A stretch of 64,000 bases of DNA from an uncultured Pelagibacteraceae bacterium (GTDB lineage: Bacteria; Pseudomonadota; Alphaproteobacteria; Pelagibacterales; AG-422-B15): the NCBI GenBank assembly GCA_902613805.1, contig CACMIV010000002.1, positions 248,001-312,000 of the forward strand, written 5' to 3'. The notes beneath the pieces are model-generated. The model had not been told where the DNA came from, ran no database searches, and worked only from the letters and a program-made list of their open reading frames with translations. The translations under genes and the position numbers were made by a program. How positions within the stretch are numbered: position 1 is the first letter of the stretch; each line of letters opens with the position of its first letter. Shown here one piece after another: positions 36,193 through 45,080 of the stretch.

Positions 36193-37026
36193 ATGAAAAT
36201 AGTCCAAGATAATAAATCCCTCGAGAAACTATGTAAATTATTGAATAACTATAAAATTATCTTTCTAGATACTGAATTCAAAAGAGATAATACATATTGG
36301 CCAATTTTATGCACTATTCAAATTAAAACTCAAAGAAAAGAATTTTTAATTGATATATTATCAGAGAAAAGAATGAACTTCGAAAATTTTAGAAGAATAC
36401 TTACGTCAAAAAAAATATTGAAAGTTATCCACTCTGCTCGACAAGATATCGAAGTATTAAATTATGCTTTTGAAATTAGTGTTGCAAATGTCTTTGATAC
36501 TCAAATTGCTTATAATTCAATTTATGGAGGACAAACAATTGGATATACTAGTTTAGTAGAAGAACTATTCAAAATCAAACTTTCAAAAAAACATCAAGTT
36601 TCTGATTGGACTAAGAGACCTCTATCATCCGAACAAATTAATTATGCAATTAACGATGTGTATTATTTGCCTAAAATTTATGAAAACTTATTGCAAAAAA
36701 TAAAAAAAAGAAATCTCGTAAAAAGAATAAAAACAATAATTGAAGACCATTTAGATACCAAAGATGTCTTTAATGCAAAAAAATCCTATAAAAGAATAAA
36801 AATCAAAAATTTTTCAAAAAATGAAAAAAAGCTAATTAAAAAATTTTCAGAATGGAGAGAAAATTATGCCCAAAAAGATGACCTTCCTCGTAATTGGATT
36901 GTTTCAGATAAAAATCTTATAAGAGCAAGTAAAAATAGACTAGGAGAATTAAAAAAAGGTAAAAATAAAAATGATCAACGTTTAAAAGTTTTTGAGAGTT
37001 ATGTTAAGTCATTATGTCTCGGATGA
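36193..37026 (+). CDS. rnd: Ribonuclease D-type 3'-5' exoribonuclease (short)
   Basis: A 277-aa DEDDy-family exonuclease trimming tRNA 3' ends. ExoI is FLDTEFKRDNTYWP (D and E), ExoII HSARQDIEVL, ExoIII YAINDVYYLPKIY (Tyr and Asp). Only one partial HRDC-like region (NEKKLIKKFSEWRENYAQKDDLPRNWIVSDK) follows, so the protein is about 100 aa shorter than the usual RNase D with two HRDC domains. Very Lys-rich. The 3' end overlaps the convergent hda-like gene by 23 bp. Confidence 0.9.
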   Translation: MKIVQDNKSLEKLCKLLNNYKIIFLDTEFKRDNTYWPILCTIQIKTQRKEFLIDILSEKRMNFENFRRILTSKKILKVIHSARQDIEVLNYAFEISVANVFDTQIAYNSIYGGQTIGYTSLVEELFKIKLSKKHQVSDWTKRPLSSEQINYAINDVYYLPKIYENLLQKIKKRNLVKRIKTIIEDHLDTKDVFNAKKSYKRIKIKNFSKNEKKLIKKFSEWRENYAQKDDLPRNWIVSDKNLIRASKNRLGELKKGKNKNDQRLKVFESYVKSLCLG

Positions 37027-37651
37027 GATGTGTTGTTATTTTTGATTTTCTTTGTAAGGATAGAATATTAATTTTTTCAAGAATATTATATAATTTTTGA
37101 TAATCACGATCTACCCTCTTTAATAAATATTCAATTACATTTTTGTCAACTTGAACTTGGGCGTTACTAAAATATTTCATGATTATGGCTTTTAAGAGAT
37201 CATCCTCTGGATTTTCGATTTTAGATGAAGTAAAGGATTTAAATCTTGAATTTAAGTCTTTTAGTTTGATTTCAAAATTTGAATTTATATCAACCGTTAC
37301 TAAAATTGTCTTCTTTTCCAAAATTAAACTATTGTAAAAATGAAAAAAACCCTCTTCATCTTTTAAATTATGAAAATCATCAATTGCTATATTAGTATTA
37401 AACGAAATATCATTCCAGCTTTGCACATCAAGGCAGTTAATTAAATTAGCATTGTTATAGCCTGACCATATATTTAAAAGATGTGTTTTACCTGATTTTT
37501 TTTGCCCAAATATTACAGCTGATCTATTAAACCAGTCCTGTGGAGATTTCAGTATAGTTGAAACATTAAAATTACTTTTACTAATATAAAAATCCTCAGG
37601 ATCATAAGTTTCTATATTTTTTAAATTAAAAATTAATTGTCCTTTTTCCAT
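37004..37651 (-). CDS. DnaA-related regulatory ATPase (Hda/HdaA-like)
   Basis: A 215-aa AAA+ protein like DnaA domain III without the DNA-binding domain. Opening QLIFNLKNIETYDPEDFYIS is typical of Hda proteins; Walker A is GQKKSGKT (residues 49-56), Walker B NIAIDDFHNL. Hda stimulates ATP hydrolysis by DnaA after replication starts, blocking re-initiation. It is immediately downstream of the CDP-alcohol phosphatidyltransferase gene. Confidence 0.85.
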   Translation of the reverse strand: MEKGQLIFNLKNIETYDPEDFYISKSNFNVSTILKSPQDWFNRSAVIFGQKKSGKTHLLNIWSGYNNANLINCLDVQSWNDISFNTNIAIDDFHNLKDEEGFFHFYNSLILEKKTILVTVDINSNFEIKLKDLNSRFKSFTSSKIENPEDDLLKAIIMKYFSNAQVQVDKNVIEYLLKRVDRDYQKLYNILEKINILSLQRKSKITTHLIRDIMT

Positions 37652-38197
37652 TTAGTTTATGTTTTTAAACCAATAATTTATATAATTTAATAAAGATAAT
37701 AGAGTACTTATCAATACAACAGCAATTAATACTTCGTTTAACATTAATGCAGTAAAATATTTCTCATATCCGTTGATATTGCTAAGCATGGTAGTAATAA
37801 CAAGAAAAAACTGAAAGAATGTATTTAATTTACTGATTTTAGTTGGTTTAACCTCAATTTTTTTACCAACCAAAAAAGTGACTGCAAACGACCCCAAAAT
37901 AATTATATCTCTTGAAATTATTATTATGATTATGAATAAGGGTAACAGTTCGAGATTTCCAATGAGTATAAAAATTGAAATTACGAATGCTTTATCAGCA
38001 ATTGCATCTAAATATGAACCTAGTTCACTTTGAACTTTAAAATATCTTGCGATAAATCCATCTAAAAAATCACTTATAGCAATTAAAAGAGTAAATAAAG
38101 CCGCATAATTATATAATTCCTCTAAAAGAAACCACGCAACAAATGGAATAGTAACCAAACGGTAAATTGATATAAAATTTGGCAAATTTTTAATCAT
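37652..38197 (-). CDS. CDP-alcohol phosphatidyltransferase (PgsA-like)
   Basis: A 181-aa membrane enzyme. The full catalytic motif is present: D43-x2-D46-G47-x2-A50-R51-x8-G60-x3-D64-x3-D68. Four to six helices. It is likely a phosphatidylglycerophosphate synthase, but the family also makes other phospholipids. Its start overlaps the DUF2066 gene's stop by 8 bp. Confidence 0.88.
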   Translation of the reverse strand: MIKNLPNFISIYRLVTIPFVAWFLLEELYNYAALFTLLIAISDFLDGFIARYFKVQSELGSYLDAIADKAFVISIFILIGNLELLPLFIIIIIISRDIIILGSFAVTFLVGKKIEVKPTKISKLNTFFQFFLVITTMLSNINGYEKYFTALMLNEVLIAVVLISTLLSLLNYINYWFKNIN

Positions 38198-39269
38198 CTA
38201 GAGAAATTCTATAATATGGTCCAAGATTTACTGCATTAATTTTATTTTGAGAGAGCAGAAGAACAAACTTATCTCCATTTCCTAAAAAATCCACATACCC
38301 TTCAACCTTATCCGTAGTAAATAAAGATGGCTTATATTGTTCCAAAAGCCTTACTGATTGCAGTCGATTTTGCAACTCAACCCAATCAGAAATGTTTTCG
38401 ATATCGTATACAAACTTAAATCTGTAAACCTCATCAGATTGTTTTGTTAGATCAATCCATGTAAGTAAAAGTTCATTTTTTATGTCCTGAATTAATGGTG
38501 AAAAAATATCATCCCTGAATAAAGAATAATCAGTCAAATAACTCTTTCTAATAATCTTTTCTTTTTGATTCAAATTAAATTTTATTATTATATCAAATCT
38601 AAGCTCATTTAATTTTTCATAGATTGGGCTACACCATATTAATATTATATCATTTTCATCATTTAAATTATTTCCTTCTATGTCTTTATTTTCCAAAAAA
38701 TTAGATAAATCGGTATTTCCCATTTTACTCTGTGAAAAGGTCTTTACATCTAAGTTAATTTTATTACCTATATTTTTAATTTTTTTCCATTCGGTGTTCC
38801 ACAAATTAAATAAAATAAAAAATTGATTAGAATTAGAAAATGCTACATTAACTGTGATATTTTGAGAACTTACCTCAGAAAATGTCAAGAAATTCGATTT
38901 GTAGAATTCTTTGATACGAAACGGACTAAAATATATATTAAACTTGCCAAGGTAAGTTTCTGTAGAAATTTTTTCATCAACAAACTCAATGCTTTCTACA
39001 AAATAAGAAATATCAATATCTTTTAATTTGCTTAGTTTTTTATAATCCTCTGGTGTAAGAAGTTTAACTGAAACTCTTTTAAAGGCAATTTCTTCAGCTT
39101 TAGATATTGCGATATTTCTAATATCTCTATCATTTGAAAATGGTAAATTTATCTTAATGCCGAAAGATGAAAAAAAATCTACATTTTCACTAGCGAGACA
39201 GGAATTAATAAGAACAAATAAAAAAACAATCGCAAAGCTTATTTGCTTAGTATTGAAATTAAAAATCAT
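38190..39269 (-). CDS. DUF2066 domain-containing exported protein
   Basis: A 359-aa protein with a signal peptide (residues ~9-25, ISFAIVFLFVLINSCLAS). The mature start, FGIKINLPFSNDRDIRNIAISKAEEIAFKRVSVKLL, and FVESIEFVDEKISTETYLGKFNIYFSPFRIKEFY are the DUF2066 pattern. Function unknown. In Alphaproteobacteria this gene is regularly found with pgsA-like and hda genes, divergent from purM, exactly as here. Confidence 0.82.
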   Translation of the reverse strand: MIFNFNTKQISFAIVFLFVLINSCLASENVDFFSSFGIKINLPFSNDRDIRNIAISKAEEIAFKRVSVKLLTPEDYKKLSKLKDIDISYFVESIEFVDEKISTETYLGKFNIYFSPFRIKEFYKSNFLTFSEVSSQNITVNVAFSNSNQFFILFNLWNTEWKKIKNIGNKINLDVKTFSQSKMGNTDLSNFLENKDIEGNNLNDENDIILIWCSPIYEKLNELRFDIIIKFNLNQKEKIIRKSYLTDYSLFRDDIFSPLIQDIKNELLLTWIDLTKQSDEVYRFKFVYDIENISDWVELQNRLQSVRLLEQYKPSLFTTDKVEGYVDFLGNGDKFVLLLSQNKINAVNLGPYYRISLDD

Positions 39270-39284
39270 ATATAAGAAATCTAA

Positions 39285-40328
39285 ATGAAGAAGCTATCAT
39301 ACTCAAGTTCAGGCGTAAGCATAAATAAAGGTAATAAATTTGTGTCTGAAATTAAAAATATAATTCGTAAACACAAAAATCTTAAAAAATCCAATATTGG
39401 CGGTTTTTCTGGTCAATATATTCTTGATCCAAAAATAAAAAGACCAATTCTTGTCGGTGCAACCGATGGAGTTGGAACAAAAATTGAGATTGCCCGCATG
39501 ATGAGCAACTATAAGACAATTGGTATTGACCTAGTTGCCATGTGCGTGAATGACTTAATAGTTGATCAGGCTAAACCTCTTTTTTTCTTAGACTATATTT
39601 CAACTGGAAAATTAGACATATCTAAAGGTAAAGAAATTATAAGGGGTATTATCGAGGGATGTAAAATGTCCAATTGTTCACTGCTAGGTGGAGAAACGGC
39701 TGAACATCCAGAAGTTGACTCAAACGAAAAGTATGATCTTGCTGGATTTTGCGTAGGAGTTAAGAGTGGAGTTGCCAAAGCAAGTCCAAAATTAAAAGAA
39801 AATGATATTATTGTAGGAATTTCATCATCGGGTCTTCACTCTAATGGATACTCTCTTGTTAGAAAAATAATCAAAGAAAATAAAATAAAATTAAATAAGA
39901 AGATAGAAAAAAATAAAACTATTGGTGAACTATTACTCAAGCCTACAGAGATATACGTAAGTCCAATACTTGAAATGTACACAAAAAAAATAATAAAAAC
40001 ATGCGCTCATATTACTGGTGGAGGAATAACAGAAAATTTACCAAGGTCATTAAATAAAAATGTTTCAGCAAAAATAAATTTAGAAACCTTTAATTTGCCA
40101 ACAATATTTAAATGGATAAAAAGTTTTGGGGTATCACAAAATGAAATGTTAAAAACATTTAATTGCGGATATGGCATGATAGTAATCTTAGATCGAACAA
40201 AGTTTAATCAATTTGAAAAATCAATTAAGAAACACAAACTTAAATACAGTATAATTGGCAATTTAGTAAACTCAAAAAAAATAAATAAAAAAGTTAGTTA
40301 TATTGGCAAATTAAATTTTAATGATTAA
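39285..40328 (+). CDS. purM: Phosphoribosylformylglycinamidine cyclo-ligase
   Basis: A 347-aa PurM making aminoimidazole ribotide in purine synthesis. Signatures: GATDGVGTKIEIA, MCVNDLIVDQAKPLFFLDYISTGKL, LLGGETAEHP, GISSSGLHSNGYSLVRK and HITGGGITENLPR. Very Lys- and Ile-rich in line with the AT-rich genome. The gene overlaps purN by 8 bp; the two catalyse neighbouring steps. Confidence 0.97.
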   Translation: MKKLSYSSSGVSINKGNKFVSEIKNIIRKHKNLKKSNIGGFSGQYILDPKIKRPILVGATDGVGTKIEIARMMSNYKTIGIDLVAMCVNDLIVDQAKPLFFLDYISTGKLDISKGKEIIRGIIEGCKMSNCSLLGGETAEHPEVDSNEKYDLAGFCVGVKSGVAKASPKLKENDIIVGISSSGLHSNGYSLVRKIIKENKIKLNKKIEKNKTIGELLLKPTEIYVSPILEMYTKKIIKTCAHITGGGITENLPRSLNKNVSAKINLETFNLPTIFKWIKSFGVSQNEMLKTFNCGYGMIVILDRTKFNQFEKSIKKHKLKYSIIGNLVNSKKINKKVSYIGKLNFND

Positions 40329-40893
40329 GCATCCCATAGGTATCTTTATATCTGGACGTGGTTCAAATTTAAAATCGATTGTAGATGCATGTAAAGAGCA
40401 AGAGTATCCAGCAGAAATAAAAGTTGTATTTTCAAATAATAAGAATGCTCCTGGCTTAAGTTTTGCAAAAGAAAATAATTTAGAGGCAATCACATTAGAC
40501 TATCATAGTTTTAAAAATACTGAAGAATATGAAGAAAAGATTATCAGTCTATTGAAACCATATGACCTAAAACTAATTTGTTTAGCAGGATATATGAAAA
40601 TATTGTCAAAAAAATTAATTGATCATTATCCTAATAAAATTTTAAACATACATCCTTCATTGCTCCCGAAATATAAAGGGCTTAATACTCACAGACGTGT
40701 TCTAGAAAATAATGAAACTAAGACAGGTTGTACGGTGCACTATGTAAATCAGGAAATGGATGGAGGAGAAGTAATTTTACAGAAAGAAGTAGATATAAAT
40801 GCTGAGGATACTGAAAGTTCTATTGCTCGGAGGGTTCTTAAAGAAGAACATATAATTTACCCTGAAGCTATTAAGTTAGTGCTTACGAAATGA
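40321..40893 (+). CDS. purN: Phosphoribosylglycinamide formyltransferase
   Basis: A 190-aa folate-dependent GART. Signatures: [30 protein letters not shown], and the active-site [18 protein letters not shown] with Asn and His. [15 protein letters not shown] is the later catalytic Asp region. Convergent with ndk, overlap 11 bp. Confidence 0.97.
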   Translation: MIKHPIGIFISGRGSNLKSIVDACKEQEYPAEIKVVFSNNKNAPGLSFAKENNLEAITLDYHSFKNTEEYEEKIISLLKPYDLKLICLAGYMKILSKKLIDHYPNKILNIHPSLLPKYKGLNTHRRVLENNETKTGCTVHYVNQEMDGGEVILQKEVDINAEDTESSIARRVLKEEHIIYPEAIKLVLTK

Positions 40894-41305
40894 TATCTGC
40901 TTCACCAAAAAAATGATTTATTTCGATTTCAGCATTTTTAGGACTGTCTGATCCATGTACAGAATTTTTTTCTAGAGATAAAGCAAATTTTTTTCTAATC
41001 GTTCCCTCATCAGCTTCTTCTGGATTAGTTGCCCCCATTACTTCTCTATTCCTTTGAATTGCATTTTCTCCTTCAAGGACCTGTACTACTATTGGACCTG
41101 AGCACATAAAATCGCACAGACTTTGAAAAAAAGGTTTGTCAGAATGTATCCCATAAAAAGACGCTGCTTTCTTTTGATCTAATTGAATTCTTTTTGATGC
41201 AACAATTCTTAAGCCAGCAGCCTCGAGCATAGCAGTTATTTCACCAATTTTATTACGCATGACAGCATCAGGTTTAATTATCGAAAAAGTTCTCTCAATT
41301 GCCAT
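40883..41305 (-). CDS. ndk: Nucleoside diphosphate kinase
   Basis: A 140-aa NDK. The phosphate-accepting His is H117 in NSVHGSDS, preceded by [18 protein letters not shown] and followed by EIEINHFF. The opening [20 protein letters not shown] is typical. It exchanges phosphate between nucleoside di- and triphosphates. Its start abuts the pepA stop by one shared base; the holC gene often found between them is absent. Confidence 0.97.
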   Translation of the reverse strand: MAIERTFSIIKPDAVMRNKIGEITAMLEAAGLRIVASKRIQLDQKKAASFYGIHSDKPFFQSLCDFMCSGPIVVQVLEGENAIQRNREVMGATNPEEADEGTIRKKFALSLEKNSVHGSDSPKNAEIEINHFFGEADIIS

Positions 41306-42825
41306 TATTTGCCCTCATAATATTTAGAGATAAATCTATTTAAAAGTTTCACACCAAAAGCTGTTGCACCCTTAGGTGAGGTTGGTAATGGCTGTTTGGT
41401 CCACGTAGTTCCAGCAATATCTAGATGCGCCCACGGAACCTTGTTTACAAATCTCTGTAAGAATTGCGCCGCTGTAATAGAACCAGGGCCTCTACCATTC
41501 GTAATATTTTGCATATCTGCAATAGGAGAATTTAACATTTTGTCATACCTATCATTAAGAGGGAGTCTCCATAATTTCTCTCCCTCAATATCTCCAGCTT
41601 CTGCGAGCTGCTTGCTCACTTTATCACTATTTGAAAAAAGTCCTGCATATTCGTCGCCTAATGCAACGATTATAGCTCCCGTTAATGTTGCGAGATCAAC
41701 CATAAGCTCAGGTTTATATTGCTCTTGAGTATACCATAATGCATCAGCAAGAACTAATCTTCCCTCTGCATCTGTATTTAGTACCTCTATTGTTTGACCT
41801 GAGTAAGATTTAACTACATCGCTTGGTCTTTGAGCTTTGCTGCCAATATGATTTTCAACTAAACCAACAACACCAATTACATTAGCTTTTGCTTTTCTTA
41901 ACGCAAGAGCTTTCATTAAACCGATTACAACTCCAGAGCCTCCCATGTCATATTTCATTTCTTCCATACCATTTGAAGGTTTCAATGATACGCCTCCGGT
42001 GTCAAATGAAACACCCTTACCAATAAATGCGATTGGCTTTTTTTTCTTGTTTTGGGCGCCATTCCATTTCATGATAACTAGCTGCGACTCATGAATGCTG
42101 CCTTGGCCCACACCTAATAAAGATCCCATACCAAGCTTTTTCATTTCTTTTTCACCTAATACTTTTACATCAACCCCATAATCACTAAGAGATTTAGCGT
42201 ACTCAGCAATTTTTGGTGGTGTCATTACGTTTGGAGGTTCGGTAACCAAGTTTCTTGTGAGAGTGACCCCTTTGTGTATAGCATTTATACTTTCATAATT
42301 TTTTGCAAGTCTAGTATGCTGAGATGAATAAATTTTTACTTTTTTCTTTTTAGTTTTATTTTTATTTTTTTTGTCATCTTTTTTAGAAAAATACTTTGTG
42401 AAGCTATACGAGGCTAATGACATTCCAAGAATCATTTCACTTATGGCATTTAATGAACCAACTTTTGATGAAGAAATACCGTCAGGATAAACTATTATAT
42501 TAGTTTCCTTATAGAATTTGATGAGAGAGTTTAAATGACCACCTAGAATCTGAAAATCTCTTATTTGATAGTCCTTGAAATTTTTTAATTTAAATACGTA
42601 TAACTTAGAAAGCTTTAAATTTGCAGGTTGATGAATTATTGAATAATCAAAATTTTTAGAGTTTCTTTCCTGAAATGATATATCTGATTTAATAATGTTT
42701 GATATATACCTTTTTGATAGCAGATCTAATTTTTTTCCATAACCTATAAGCCGACACTTATTGTCACAAAATACTACCCCTATTGCATCTTTTTCTTGTC
42801 TTAAATTGTTAAAATGAATATCCAT
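41305..42825 (-). CDS. pepA: Leucyl aminopeptidase (cytosol aminopeptidase)
   Basis: A 506-aa M17 aminopeptidase. The metal site includes [23 protein letters not shown] and the signature [14 protein letters not shown]. The N-terminal third is a macro-like domain. A Lys-rich stretch ([18 protein letters not shown]) joins the domains, longer than usual. Removes N-terminal residues from peptides. Divergent from lptF, as in many alphaproteobacteria. Confidence 0.96.
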   Translation of the reverse strand: MDIHFNNLRQEKDAIGVVFCDNKCRLIGYGKKLDLLSKRYISNIIKSDISFQERNSKNFDYSIIHQPANLKLSKLYVFKLKNFKDYQIRDFQILGGHLNSLIKFYKETNIIVYPDGISSSKVGSLNAISEMILGMSLASYSFTKYFSKKDDKKNKNKTKKKKVKIYSSQHTRLAKNYESINAIHKGVTLTRNLVTEPPNVMTPPKIAEYAKSLSDYGVDVKVLGEKEMKKLGMGSLLGVGQGSIHESQLVIMKWNGAQNKKKKPIAFIGKGVSFDTGGVSLKPSNGMEEMKYDMGGSGVVIGLMKALALRKAKANVIGVVGLVENHIGSKAQRPSDVVKSYSGQTIEVLNTDAEGRLVLADALWYTQEQYKPELMVDLATLTGAIIVALGDEYAGLFSNSDKVSKQLAEAGDIEGEKLWRLPLNDRYDKMLNSPIADMQNITNGRGPGSITAAQFLQRFVNKVPWAHLDIAGTTWTKQPLPTSPKGATAFGVKLLNRFISKYYEGK

Positions 42826-42865
42826 ACATATATACCTTTAGCAAAATATTGATATAATTGAGAAA

Positions 42866-43984
42866 ATGTCAAGATTTACAACATATGCGATTAAAGAAAT
42901 GACATCAAGTTTTTTATTAATACTGTTGTTATTAACAGGAATATTATGGATGGGACAAGGGTTAAGACATATTGATCTTTTAACTTCAGATAATGTTTCG
43001 TTAACTGCATATGTATCATATGTCATTCTATTATTGCCAAAAATAATGCTTTTAACAACGCCTATAAGTATGTTTCTGTCAGTTCTATTGACTCTTAATA
43101 GATTAAGAAATGACAGTGAAGTGTTAATCCTCTGGGCATCTGGTAAGCCAGATTACGATATATTAATGAAACCTATTCTATCCCTGAGTATAATTATCTA
43201 TTTATTTATTATTATACTGAGTGTTTATTTAACACCAATTTCACTAAATGAGATAAGACATAAAATAATTGATATTAGATCGTCAGGAATTCAATCTTCA
43301 ATACTCAAGGAAAAGAAATTTATTTCCCCTGTAAATTCTCTTACAATTTTTTTGCAGGAAAGGAATGGTGACAAAATTAAAAGCCTTTTAATACATGATT
43401 TAAAAAATAAAAATAAACCACAAACCTACATTGCCCAAAACGGTGAATTTATTGATGATGGTAGTTTAAAAATTCTCAGATTGTATGATGGGAATATACA
43501 AATATTTGACAAAAACGAAAAAAAAATATCAGAAATTGAGTTTGAAACCTACGATTTAAATCTAACTCCTTACGCAAAACAGGAAAATAAACATATTTAT
43601 TCTGACGAGCTGCTTACTAATGAAATTATAGAGAACTTAAAAGATAAAAAAAGATCAGGGTTTAATCAATATGAAAAAAAACAATTTGCAGAAATGCATT
43701 CAAGATTCATAAATCCTTTATACATATTTTGCTTGTCTTTTCTTCCTCTGATAATGTTAAAATTTTTGAGAAAACCAAGTGATAGTTGGCTGATTCCAAT
43801 ATCAATTATCTCATCAATAGCATTTGCAATTCAGATAATTCAAATTACACTAACGAATGTATTGATTGCAAATAATAATTTAGTATTTTTAAATTATTTC
43901 TTACCTATCATGCTTTTTTTAATAATTCTTTGTCTAATGTTTTTAGATAATTTTAAAATAAAAATTCTTAATAATGCCCAGTAA
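42866..43984 (+). CDS. lptF: LPS export permease LptF
   Basis: A 372-aa permease of the LptBFG LPS extraction transporter. Pattern: three N-terminal helices (SSFLLILLLLTGILWM, ILLLPKIMLLTTPISMFLSVLLTLNRLRNDSEVLILWASG), a periplasmic beta-jellyroll middle, then three C-terminal helices. The N-terminal region YAIKEMTSSF and DSEVLILWASG are typical of this family. It overlaps lptG by 11 bp. Confidence 0.93.
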   Translation: MSRFTTYAIKEMTSSFLLILLLLTGILWMGQGLRHIDLLTSDNVSLTAYVSYVILLLPKIMLLTTPISMFLSVLLTLNRLRNDSEVLILWASGKPDYDILMKPILSLSIIIYLFIIILSVYLTPISLNEIRHKIIDIRSSGIQSSILKEKKFISPVNSLTIFLQERNGDKIKSLLIHDLKNKNKPQTYIAQNGEFIDDGSLKILRLYDGNIQIFDKNEKKISEIEFETYDLNLTPYAKQENKHIYSDELLTNEIIENLKDKKRSGFNQYEKKQFAEMHSRFINPLYIFCLSFLPLIMLKFLRKPSDSWLIPISIISSIAFAIQIIQITLTNVLIANNNLVFLNYFLPIMLFLIILCLMFLDNFKIKILNNAQ

Positions 43985-45080
43985 GCTAAACTTTTTTCTA
44001 TTAAAAAGATTTTTATATTCGTTTTTAATTATTTTGTTAATAATGGCAGTATTACTTTTTATTGGTGATTTTGTAGAACAACTGAGAAAATCATCTGGAA
44101 ATGAAATTTCATTAAAGATTATATTTCAATTAGCGCTACTTAATTTTCCAAATTTAATTATATTCACTTTACCCTTAATAACTTTTTTTGGATCATTATT
44201 TGCACTACTTAATTTAACCAGAAATTCAGAAAAAATAATAATTGGCTCAGTAGGAATATCAAACTTAAAGTTAACATTACCTGGAGTCTTTTTATACTTA
44301 TTTATTGCTATTCTATTCATTGCAATTGCAAATCCTTTAATTTCTATTCTCGATAAGAAGTATAGTGAAATGGAATATAAATATATAGATAGAGTTGATA
44401 AATTTGCTTCTATTACAAAGAATGGACTTTGGTTAAAACAAGATAATATATCAAAAAATATATCAAGTGTCCTATATGCAAAAAATATAAAAAACCAAGG
44501 TAAAAACCTGCTTGATTTTATGATCCTGGAGTATGACTCAAATGGATCTTTCATTGGAAGACTTGATGGTGAAACAGCGTTACTTAAAAATGGATATTGG
44601 GAAATGAAAGAGGTTCAAATTACTCCGAAATATGGTAATGCAAATTTCAAAAATGAACTTATTTATGAAACCAACATTAATCCTGAAGACATCACAGATA
44701 GTCTATCTTCTCCAAAGAGTATATCGATTTGGAGATTAGCAAAATTTATTAATTTTTTGGAAGAGCTTGGCTACTCGGCAATTGATTTCAAGATGCACTA
44801 TTATGACTTAATCTTTCTACCTTTATATATGTGCTCATTAGTTTTTCTAGCATCTTCATTGACTAGTAAATTAAAGCAAAATGATAAATACGCTAAAACA
44901 ATCATAATTTCATTAATAATGATATTTGTAATCTATTTTTTATCTAACCTTTTTAATGCTTTAGGTTCAACATCTCAACTGAAACCGATTATTGCAAAGT
45001 GTTTACTTCCTTCATTGATATTAATTCTTTCAGTTTTAATATTTAATTATGATAAAATGAAAAAAACATTTCTTTTATGA
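43974..45080 (+). CDS. lptG: LPS export permease LptG
   Basis: A 368-aa partner of LptF with the same layout. FLLKRFLYSFLIILLIMAVLLFIGDFVEQLRK and NLIIFTLPLITFFGSLFALLNLTRNSEKIIIGSVGIS match LptG; the periplasmic part includes GLWLKQDN. ATGA overlap with lptD at 45077-45080. Confidence 0.93.
   Translation: MPSKLNFFLLKRFLYSFLIILLIMAVLLFIGDFVEQLRKSSGNEISLKIIFQLALLNFPNLIIFTLPLITFFGSLFALLNLTRNSEKIIIGSVGISNLKLTLPGVFLYLFIAILFIAIANPLISILDKKYSEMEYKYIDRVDKFASITKNGLWLKQDNISKNISSVLYAKNIKNQGKNLLDFMILEYDSNGSFIGRLDGETALLKNGYWEMKEVQITPKYGNANFKNELIYETNINPEDITDSLSSPKSISIWRLAKFINFLEELGYSAIDFKMHYYDLIFLPLYMCSLVFLASSLTSKLKQNDKYAKTIIISLIMIFVIYFLSNLFNALGSTSQLKPIIAKCLLPSLILILSVLIFNYDKMKKTFLL

Noticed and set aside
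41396-41728. A 110-codon plus-strand frame inside pepA
   Set aside because: It is antisense to the pepA active-site region, which is certain.
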